Shown here: positions 54,657 to 64,000 of the stretch, in pieces | Position numbering within the stretch: position 1 is the stretch's first letter | How the letters are laid out: the number at the start of each line of letters is the position of its first letter | Origin: Blasia pusilla | Lineage: Eukaryota; Marchantiophyta; Marchantiopsida; Blasiales | Assembly: GCA_050084515.1 (NCBI GenBank) | Contig: CM114271.1 | Span: 28,520,001-28,584,000, forward strand | Direction: 5' to 3' | DNA: 64,000 nucleotides | The notes under the pieces: generated by a model | What the model was told of the DNA's origin: nothing | Seen by the model: only the letters and a program-made list of their open reading frames with translations | Database searches by the model: none | Translations under genes and position numbers: made by a program

Positions 54657-57600
54657 CTAATTTTGAGTTCCATGAAATTTACCTGAAGTAGATAGGTGTT
54701 GGCGATGCTCAGCTACTAGAAATCGAACCAAATTAATGAGTATACGTAGCTCGACAGTTCCTTCAGAGTAAGAATGTCCCGGTCCAGAGTGCCTTTGTTT
54801 CAGTTTCAGATTAGCCAACCCTTTCTTCTTAACTCCTAGCAAAGCTTGCTCGAAGGTGGCTTGTCCTCGGCCTCCTACTGCTCCAATCTGCAACTCATAA
54901 TGAAATTTGACTGCAGTAACATTCACCTGAGATTGCCATATCAAAAGTCATGAGCATTAGAATTATGAAATTCTCTTTCTTGTTACCATCTTATAAATCC
55001 AATTGATTTATTTACCATTTACCAATGTGCACTGGAAGACCTGAGCCACAGTACCACACCAAGATATTCACTTGATGGACCTGTGAGTTCTCCCTGCATT
55101 CATATCTCCCCCCTCTTTGAAACATTCCACAAAAAAATAGTTTTCAGCTAAATACCATCGAAACCTACCAGTCGGATGCCACCCCAAAGAGAAGACTTTC
55201 CACTTTCCCCAAATTGAGTTGAAGATGCTGTCAGCACCAACTGCTCCAAGCCAGTTACATGGGCCAACACCATAGCATGCAGCCGATCTGTTTCATCTGG
55301 AGCTCCACAAAGCTCTTGACTGTTCCCTAAACATGACTCAAGAATTCCAAGAGTCAGCTCGGCCAACTCCGGAATCCCAGGTCTCTGAAATATTTTTGCA
55401 GTTCCACACCTAGTACAGGTCTCAATTAAAGCCTGCCACAGACCAAACCAGTTGATACTGCCTGACAGTAATTGCCACCCTCGAGATCTCAGATGGTTTA
55501 GGGTAATTGGAATTAACAGAGCAGCACGATGAAAGAGATCAGGATCCATGTGAGCTCCATATGGCCTGAGTCCAAGAACACTTATACCCAAATCAGCAAT
55601 CACACAGGAGAGACTTTTGAATTGGAGAACATATGGAATTCCCAACAATCCACTTGCAGGTGTTTCATTGAGAGAAAAGCTCTCAGCATCAGCACAAGAA
55701 AGAAAATTGGCTGACACATGATCTTCAACCATACAGCGTAGCACTGTCAAGCAAAGTTTTCCTCGCATAACTCCTACCACTCCTGTTGTGGACAGACGAG
55801 AAAAGATATTTTTGCACAGTGAGAGGAAAGACTTTAGCACTTCAATCCACAGCAGTGATGCAGTCTGGCTAGATGTGGTAACTCCCCCTTGAACTGCTGA
55901 GAAATCTGAAGATGGCCATATCTGCATCATCCATCACCAATACAAACAATGTCATATCCCACAACACAAAATCCACTGTTTCTTTTCGTGGTTTCAAACA
56001 CTTGTCACTCCATTAATGTAACGAATCAGATAGTAAGGTAACCTTGAAAGGAGAGGAAAACAGGTGTTATCTTTTCTTCTTTGGTAACAAGCTCACCATC
56101 ATAATCTTGTTTTTCACAGGTTTCAAGTTAAAGTACCACTACATTAACAGTGTGGTCAAAATCCAAGTCGACCCATCAAGGCCACCTGCAGTTTCTCTGC
56201 AGTCCATTAAAGGCAGGTCAAGAATTCCAGAAGCCCATTACCTGAGTTGACTTGAGAGCCGGACTCAAGTAGCACAAGAAATAGATAAGGAAAAGTGCAG
56301 CAGTACTATTGCACCACGTAGCATCCACAACCTCTGATCCAAATCCAGACTTTGCTTCTGCAACTCCTGGTTCCGCAGGATCATTACTTTCAGCTGACGA
56401 CCAAAGTCCCAGGAGATTTCCCAAGTAACCAAAAATTCCCTCGCCTTGTAACCAAGTAGAATTTGGAAAAGAGTCTAATATCTCATTTGCAGTTGCCTTT
56501 GGAGGAGCCAAGAGGAGTGAAGAAACTGTGTGGAGGAGAGGAATAACTGGAGTGGTTGTTGATGATAGACATTGTGTGTATGGATTTGCACTCTCTCTCC
56601 ACAAGAGAAGCAAGATGAGAACAAGAGTGGCATCAAGCTCAAGCCGCTTCCGGTCAGCAGAAAGTTTCAAGTTGAATATAGCTAGAAGTGAGTCAAAGAT
56701 GTTGTTCACAAAGAGATAGCTCGCGACTGTGTTGGTGTTAACGTTATCAGTGGCAATCAGAATGGTCAAGTAAACCCTGTATTGCACATAATTAAAAAGA
56801 AACTGCCGAATCAGCAAACATATCAAGTTCATTTCTGCACATATACTCTCTCTATGGATATTAGCATTGTAGCAAAAAACAAAAAATGTAAAGCAATCAT
56901 CATCGAGTGATTGCTTCCGGACCACAACAGCAAATGGTAACTCCTACCAGTGCCAAAATCAGGATTAAAAGGTTACATGCAAACTAGGCAGCAACACAAG
57001 CAGTCAAATCAGTAGTGCAGACACACTCTTCACTCTAAACACATTCGTTTTTTCATGTCATCTGCGCTGTCTCACTTTTCTGGTAAACATACAATGTACT
57101 ATTCCACCTTTTGTAAGCAATAAATTGCAGGGTATACCAAAACCATCTTTAGTGATGAATTCACACCCTGAGATTGTGATGACTGTACTTTTTAAGCAAG
57201 GAATGAGTGAGGAGAGCATAATTTTAATTCCTCTAATGCGGAATTTTGCAAAATAGTAGCATTCATAATCCTGACAGAACATACCTCAATCCCAGAGATT
57301 TCACAAGTACAGGCACATCATCTCTGATTAGGAGACTTGCAACACCAGTCACCAACCGCCTGAAGAAAGAATCTGACAATTCTACAGTTCCAGCAACCAG
57401 TGTGATTATTGTATAGCCCTGGAAACAAACACCCATGCCATCAAGAAAGCTGCTATTGGCAGATCAGCTTAGTAGGCCAACATCAAATCTACGGTTCTAT
57501 AATGTGCCACCTCCCGAAAAAAGTACCTATCACTAGGGAGCAAATATATGCACTCGAAATTTCTCTCTGAGCAGAACCCCACCTGTTCAGTAAAACGCTT

Positions 57601-59083
57601 TCGAAAAATCTCTCTTAAAAGTACTGTCAATGTCTCAAGAGCATGCGCCACCCTTATAAAGTTCCCATCGCTCAAGTAGCTGCAAGCACAAGAGATTCAT
57701 TTCAGTACAGCACAACAGAAGGAAGGATAAGAGTACAAAAAAATTCAGTATGTAAGGGTGAGAAACCACCTGACTGTTCATTCAGTATCACAATCTTGAC
57801 AAAGCCTTTTGTGCACACCCAGCAAACCAAATCGTGAGAATTTTAGTGCAGAGGAACCTCTGTACTCATGGTGATGTCGGTCATTTCGAATCTCATTCCA
57901 TTTCTTCAGGAAGTAAGGTGAATAGCCTGAATGTCTTATTCGCTATATAAGAAAAATCATTGGCAGGAATAATGTCAACATAAAGAAAAGTTCTGGAAAA
58001 TTTTGTGAATTCATTAATTTGAGAGAAGAAAAATACAAGATAGACCACAAAGACACCTTCAATACGTTCATTGATAAGGGTTTGTGATGGAGGTACTTAT
58101 GATTGCATCACTTTTTTAAAAGGTCATAAGAGACCACAATAGAAACACAAGGAAATCACGGAATTAATAACACAAGAAAGGTGATTCTTGTGACCTACTC
58201 GTCTAAAGTAAGAAAAAAAAGTTAGCTAGGGAAGGAACGTGTTAGCCATGAAATACAATCATAGAACCGTACTTTAGAAGTGAACCTATGTCTCCAGAGA
58301 GACATCAAGATGTTGACTAAAAGTCAAGACCTTACACACACCGCATGTGTAAGTTCATATCAATGATAAACTCAATCTAATCAAATCATACCTCAACATT
58401 TCACAAGTTTGAATATTCACGTCTCAAAATTGGAAATAAACACCAAGAGTACACTGGGAAATTGAGCAATCGACAATGAAATATTCTCACTCGAATAGAA
58501 CATGTCCTCAAGTTCCCTCAAAGTCTATAGAATTCAAGGCAAAACATGTAAGGACTAGGTGGACTAAATATTTTACCACACGAGAATGCCGTAGAAGAAG
58601 GCAGATCAAGAATGAACAGAAAAACGACTGGATACATACGTTGAGTACGTGACAAAGAGCTCATTGATAACAGGCCTCAGATCTCCTCTTAGTTCGTCTT
58701 CACTAGCCTTTGCGATGAATTGAGCCAAAAACGTTGCATTAACCTGCACAATAACTGCCCCCATGAGAATGCAACAGGTACTGCTCCACTTATCTGCGTC
58801 ACGTTTCTACGGACGGAACGCAGAAGTAGGTCTGTTTGTTAATGAGGTGATGGGGAACCAACAAAAGAGTTTCATTAACCTTAAGAAGCAGCAACTCATC
58901 CCAAAACCTTGCTAGCGCTGCACGCCCTTGAACTCCTTGACCTTTGGAAGTGTGCATAGGACTTCGGCCTGCAAATATATCCTCATATAGAGAGACAAAC
59001 TTCTCCTTCAGTGATGACTTGTATGCCTCCGCAGATCTGCCAGTCAGATCGTTCCGGCTGACAAATGAAGAATGCTTCTGCAT
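54657..59083 (-). CDS. ARMH3 (C10orf76)-like armadillo protein, seven exons, intact
   Basis: Animal ARMH3 is a Golgi-associated armadillo-like protein that binds PI4KB and the Arf activator GBF1. Exons: 58880-59083, 58640-58743, 57583-57679, 57285-57418, 56242-56776, 55169-55921 and 54657-54926. Every junction is GT-AG and phases agree, giving 2,097 nt and 698 residues, close to the animal protein. Conserved stretches: L-K-E-K-F-V-S-L-Y-E-D-I-F and R-F-W-D-E-L-L-L-L-K-V-N near the N-terminus; I-R-V-A-H-A-L-E-T-L; A-T-D-N-V-N-T-N-T-V; R-G-K-L-C-L-T-V-L-R-C; and a final segment with F-H-Y-E-L-Q-I. A purine-rich CAG/GTAAAT near the end (about 54675) could be a donor for a further exon, but none was found. 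The 5' UTR may contain an intron, since an AG lies just before the ATG. No lesion is seen, so the gene is probably functional. Confidence 0.93.
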
Positions 59084-60020
59084 GCCTATTGAAAGTTACA
59101 ACAAACAAAGAAATGTGTGAGCATGCTTTCAAATTCTCGTCACTGCAATTGGAACTTTCACATCATGCGCCCCTTCAATTCCCAGTTCCTACCACATACG
59201 GAGAGTAGGATTTACGCAACAATATACAACACCTGTATGACGCCAAGTCAGCGATTACAAAACGCGCGTGTCCAGTGGCTGTCAGCAATCTCTGCCTTTT
59301 TCCTCCCATGTAGAAATATTCCCAACGCTAGCTTCAGTGAACCATGAACTTGACAAATCTGTGAAATGCAGAGAGCGTATTTGGCGGGAGGGGCACCACA
59401 CGAGCTAGGAAGATACCCGGTGTCCAATAAATAAGTGTGAATGGGGTTACACCAAAGGGTGCGTAAATATTCTACACGAATAGAATTTTTACAGGCCGAA
59501 TGATAGGCTTAATTCCTTGCCACAACACTCCTTCATGGTAAAACTTGCAGCAAGCAAGTTTGCGTCATCTTTTGCCCGCAACGAGTATTAGTCGGCAGCC
59601 CGTGCTATGGACTGAAGTGAAGGGACTAATTACGACCCTAATGAAAGTGCAAAAGTTATTTTGTAGCTCTCCTACCCTTATCAGATGTGAGTTTCATAAA
59701 AAATTTTGGATTCACTCTAATTATTAATAGTCCAAGAGGTTAATCCGTTATTACTATAAAGACAAGAGAGTCTAGTCTTCTTACTCCCTACTATACAAAG
59801 AAACCCTCCAACCCCTCGCAAGAATGTTTATTGTTTACTAGTAAGAATGCATGTGGGATGCTAGGGCATCAAATTTACAATAATAAAAGGTCTGTGGTTA
59901 CGGTGCATAGTTTGGACAACGACGTGGTCAGATTCGGAAGGAGCGTACGTATGTACCCAATAAGTATTGTGCGGACAACTAACGTACCCTAAAATACACA
60001 CCCAGAGGGAGCAAATGTTG
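59084..60020. other. Intergenic, upstream of the ARMH3-like gene
   Basis: The likely promoter and 5' UTR of the leftward gene are next to 59084. No other ORF, repeat or RNA gene was recognised. The junction with the gypsy remnant is near 60020. Confidence 0.5.
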
Positions 60021-60024
60021 AGTA

Positions 60025-62160
60025 CTAATTAGGCAGATTGGGAAGCTTTTTCCCTATTCGAGTGAGACTAGAAGGAATTGAGGGATGCTCGTCATGCATT
60101 AAAAAGAACGGTGTGATCTTAGTGGAATAGTTCATGGAGTTATTGTATGAGAACTCTACTAAGGGTAACAATGAGTCCCATCCTTGTTGATCCTCCAATG
60201 TTAAGGCGCGTAGCATATCCTCAATAGTACGGTTGGCCCTTTCAGTTTGTCCATTAGTTTGAGGGTGATAAGCCATAGACATGGCTAGTTTAGTTTGGAG
60301 CAATCCGAATAAAGCCTTCCAAAATAAACTTGTGAAATGGGTTCCCCTATCAATGATAAGCACTTTAGGAAGACCATGATGGACAAACTGTCTCGATGTA
60401 GATCCTAGCCAACTCTGGTGCAGTCACAATCGTCTTGGTCGGACAAAGGTGTATCATCTTGCTTAGTCTATCCACAAAGACCACAATAGAGTCATATCCC
60501 GTGATCGTACATGGTAGCTCACAAACAAGATCCATAGTGACTTGTTCCCAACGTTTTTGAGATATTGGGATCGGCTACAACAATCCTGCTGGTTTTGTGT
60601 TACTAGCCTTGATTTGTTGACAAATCCTACAAATCCTTACATATATGTCAACATCTTCTCTCATTTTGGGCCAATAGTACGCTCGTTGTAATCCCTCTAA
60701 GGTTTTTTCAGCTCCCATATGACCCGCAATGACTGTGTCGTGAGCTTCAGACAATACTTCAATGCGTAATTGTGGATCTTGTGGGATCCATACTTTACCT
60801 TTACGGAAAACCAATCCTTGAGCCATGTATACTCTGTTGGCATGAATAGCAACTGCAATTTCTTCATCCTCCTTTGTGGCTTTGGATAACTTTTTCCACC
60901 AACTAGAGTGAATCTCCACTTCAGATATGTTATTCATCTGTGGTATACGAGTCAAGGCGTCTGCCAACTACTTCTTTCCTTCCACATAGACAATTTTCAT
61001 CATTGTTGTCGTCATTCTGCCCATCAAATTTGACGTTTGGAGAGCTCCATCTAGGACTCTAAGTAGACCAAGGGCTCGTGATCAATCTCCACCACAAACT
61101 CTTTATCGCCCAAGTAATGTTTCCAATGCTTGGTTGCCAATACAATAGCAAGTTCTTCTCGCTCTGTTGTATGGTAGTTTTTCTCCGCTGGCAATAGCTT
61201 GCGAGAAAAGAAGGCAATAGGATGCCATCCATCCTCCTATTCTTGTTGTAGTACTCCTCCAATGCTAGTACCTGAAGCATCTATGGCCAACTTGATGGGT
61301 CGATTAGGATGATACCATTTCAATATAGGGGCTTTGATCAAGGCATCCTTTAATGATTGAAAAGCAATCTCTTGTGATATGCCCCAATTCCATTTTTTTC
61401 CTTTCCTTAGTAAATCTGTTAAGGATTGTGCAATTTGAGCAAAACCTTTGACAAATCTTCGATAGAATCCTGTTAACCCTAGAAAACTCTTCAATTGAGT
61501 TTTATCCTCAGGTGCACTCTATTTTTGGATCGCTTCTACCTTCTCACTCATCACTTGAATACCTTTTGCGCTTACTCGATGCCCTAGATAATCAACTTCT
61601 GTTTTACCGAACTCACATTTTGACGCTTTAGCATACAACTCATTATCTCTTAGGATTTGAAGGACTTCTCGTAGATGATTTATATGCTCCTTTATCGTTT
61701 TACTATAGACTAAGATATCATCTAAGAATACAATGACAGACTTATCTAAATATGGACGAAAGATATCATTCATTAGGCCCATAAAGGTTGCAGGTGCATT
61801 AGTAAGACCAAATGGCATGACTAAGTATTGAAAGTGTCCATACCTAGTACGAAAAGCAGTCTTTTGCACATCTTCATCCGCAATTCGAATTTGGTTGTAA
61901 CCGCTACGAAGGTCAAGTTTGGTGGAGTATTTTGCTCCTTGTAGTTGGTCCAACAAATCATCCATTCTTGGTAATGGATATTTTTTTTTGACTGTTTGTT
62001 GATTTAGTGCTCGATAGTCGATACACAGTCGCATGCTTCCATCCTTCTTTTTCACAAAAAGGACAGGGGCTCCATATGGCGAGACGTTTGGTTGGTTAAA
62101 GCCTTTCTGCAACATCTCCTCCACTTGGGCTTTGCATTCTTCTAATTCTCTTGGAGCTAA
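60025..62160 (-). pseudogene. Gypsy pol: RT, RNase H, integrase
   Basis: RT (61519-62124): [45 protein letters not shown] and the catalytic F-L-D-D-I-L-V-Y. RNase H starts K-L-A-I-D-A-S-G-T-S-I-G-G-V-L (about 61270) and continues in another frame. Integrase zinc segment: C-R-I-C-Q-Q (about 60620). DDE core: D-R-G-T-H-F-T-S and H-P-Q-T-N-G-Q-T-E-R-A-N-R-T. A TAG near 61517 and frameshifts near 61250, 60970 and 60370 break it. Confidence 0.9.
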
Positions 62161-62172
62161 GCGGTAAGGAGC

Positions 62173-62946
62173 TTAACATGGTGGTGTGCTTCTTGGAAGG
62201 ATCTCAATCTTGTGGTCTACCCTCCGTTTGGGTGCTAACCCTGATGGTAAATCATTTGGGAATACATCTTTGTATTCCTCCAAAACTTCTCTCAATTCGT
62301 CTGGTACCTCTGAATATTTTTTTAAACCATAAACATCTCTTATTAAACCTAGGAAACATACATCTTGATGTTTGATGGCGGTTTTTCCTATTACATATAG
62401 GGGTAGGGTTCTAGGACATGATCTGACTCTGTCTCCGTTAAGCTTCCACTCTCGGGTCTTCACAATCTTTTTTCTCCAATCTACCTCTGGATTATACTGT
62501 TCCATCCAAGGCATTCCTAAGATAACATCATAACGTGCTAACCTAATGACCTTCATCTCCAACTCTTCCAGATATTTTCCTATCCTCAACTCTACCTTTT
62601 GAGGAAGCTTCTCAATCTTTTCTGTTTGCCCGTTTGGTAATTCTACCTCTTCTTTTTGATCCCTCTCTAAAGCTAAGCCCAATTTCATAGTTATGGCTCT
62701 TGAAAGGAAGTTTTCTGTTGCCCCAGGATCAATCAACACTCTAACTTGGGATCCTTCTACTTCCCCGTCTATAACAATAAGACGTGTTTCTCCTCTCTTC
62801 AAACCATTTACCTCCACATGTTTGTGTCGACCCTCGCCTTTCCTCCTTTTGTTAGAATCCAGATATATCGCGAGGCGCGACATCGTGGTTGGCGTTTCCC
62901 TGAGGTCCGCCTTCTTCGTCATCTTCCTGCATATGCCCTCCTTCAA
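62173..62946 (-). pseudogene. Gypsy aspartic protease region
   Basis: Active site V-L-I-D-P-G-A-T-E-N-F-L (about 62720-62755), a D-P-G variant of the usual D-S/T-G, then M-P-W-M-E-Q-Y-N-P (about 62494-62520). It is open over 257 codons. It overlaps the gag frame and is followed by the linker to RT. Confidence 0.8.
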
Positions 62947-63927
62947 GATGATTAAGGGGGCGACGATGTGGCCTATTTCCGAGCCTACGAAGACGAAAAT
63001 TCATGGCTATATGACCATATCTACCACACTCAAAACATTGGCGTGTATCTCTTTGGACTTCGAATTCTCTCCCTCCTCTAGGAACCCCGACCCCGTCGGT
63101 TCGAGGAGCAATCCCTTGTATGTTGGGGTTCCGATCTCTCTCCATTGGCACCCTTCCATTATACCTTCGCGGCGCATAACCATCTCGTGCTCGAATGTTA
63201 TCCAACTCCATGGGTGTGGGTCCGTAGTGGTTATCCATGGAAGCAACCACCTCTCCTCCTCCTTCGTACACATTTGCCATACGTTGGGCACATGCGATTG
63301 CTTCATTGATATCTTTTGGGTTGTCTGAATCACCTCTTGACGCACCTTCTTCTTCAAACCTCTCCTAAAGAGATCGAGAGCTTATGGCCCACTCATGTCG
63401 TGGATTTGTATCTGCAAGTCACAAAACTCTTTGATGTAATCCTCCACATTTCCTTTCTGCTCCAATCATCATAATTTCATTCTAGCAGTGAGGATTGGAT
63501 CCACAGCTTGGAAATTTTGCAGCAGCCCTTGCTTCATTCCGCTCCATGTAATTTGTTGAGTTGTTTCAATCAAGGATCTCTCCCATTCTTGATACCATGT
63601 CAATGCTCGATCGATCAACCAAGATCTTACGAACATCCCTGCAATATGATCATCAATGTTGAAAAGGGATAAATGGATTTCCATCCGAGTGATCCAACCC
63701 TCTCATACCCCCATGGCTCGACTTCCTTTGTACGGTTCTACCTTACATGCATTTGTCATTTTCAATATCAATGATGCTTGAGCATTCATCTCCATCACTC
63801 TTTGTGCTGCTTGGGCCTCCAATGCTCGTGCCCTTAAGGTTTCGTCACTCTCCCCAGAAGTCACGATACTCGTGATTTCCGACTCCATCCCACCTATCGG
63901 AAAAACTCTCTCTCTCTCTACTCTCAT
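62852..63927 (-). pseudogene. Gypsy gag
   Basis: Broken into frames at 63703-63927, 63469-63684 and 62852-63357. The capsid part contains A-L-T-W-Y-Q-E-W-E-R-S (about 63590). The knuckle reads C-F-E-C-G-R-Y-G-H-I-A-M-N-F (62992-63033), with Phe where the fourth zinc ligand Cys should be. Confidence 0.8.
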
Positions 63928-64000
63928 ATTTCTGACCGAAGCAACTTCTTCCGCTAATTCTTGGACTTAGTTTTGACTTTGATCAAATGCAACTCTCAAC

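Larger units (their letters stand above)
60025..64000 (-). mobile_element. Ty3/gypsy element, decayed, running off the right edge
   Basis: On - in order: gag, aspartic protease, RT, RNase H, integrase. It belongs to a different lineage from the methyltransferase element: an ordinary gag-protease part is present, and no methyltransferase or PHD finger was found. The integrase C-terminus and 3' LTR are missing; the left end stops shortly after the DDE core. The 5' LTR lies outside the window. Confidence 0.88.

Noticed and set aside
63085-63100. GTCGG half-site outside the MULEs
   Set aside because: A short chance match in gypsy gag without the inverted partner.

Overview
This is nuclear DNA of a repeat-rich eukaryote, almost certainly a land plant with a large genome. 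The supports are GT-AG introns, two conserved multi-exon host genes, and dense layers of plant-type transposons: Helitron, Mutator-like (MULE), Ty3/gypsy, Ty1/copia and LINE. The MULE and gypsy families look more like those of ferns, lycophytes, bryophytes or charophytes than of flowering plants, but that is an impression and the species is not identified. No tRNA, rRNA or CRISPR locus was seen. All comparisons were made by eye.

Layout. 1-4.3 kb holds a decayed Helitron Rep gene, with introns, cut off before its helicase. 4.3-23.1 kb is two nested copies of one very large MULE. Element E1 (about 4302-7531 plus 18990-23112) is interrupted by element E2 (7532-18989, 11.46 kb), flanked by the 9-bp target duplication GTAGAAGTC. 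Each element has two divergent genes: a DDE/SWIM transposase on + and an accessory protein on -. Their non-coding parts are full of a 27-bp CG-rich palindrome (half-site GCAACCCGTCGGA), in places amplified into 64-bp and 67-bp tandem arrays. 23.1-28.9 kb has two 3' ends of a PHD-finger gypsy element, an unrecognised spliced gene fragment, a 95-bp repeat and two LINE copies in opposite orientation.

30.2-31.9 kb is an intact four-exon p24-family (GOLD domain) cargo receptor gene. 32.2-37.3 kb, starting about 260 bp upstream of its ATG, is a 5'-truncated Ty3/gypsy element. It encodes a cytosine-C5 DNA methyltransferase domain, then reverse transcriptase, RNase H, integrase and a C-terminal PHD finger. 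A writer and a likely reader of chromatin marks are thus built into one retroelement. 37.3-39.9 kb is AT-rich with decayed copies of its 3' region.

39.9-54.3 kb is a nest of Ty1/copia elements with two solo LTRs that still show 5-bp target duplications, plus a LINE relic. 54.7-59.1 kb is an intact seven-exon gene (698 codons) homologous to ARMH3/C10orf76, a Golgi armadillo-like protein. 60.0-64.0 kb is a decayed Ty3/gypsy element on - that runs off the right edge.

Only the two host genes appear functional. Every transposon gene carries stops, frameshifts or deletions. The most unusual material is the methyltransferase-PHD retroelement and the palindrome-bearing two-gene MULE.
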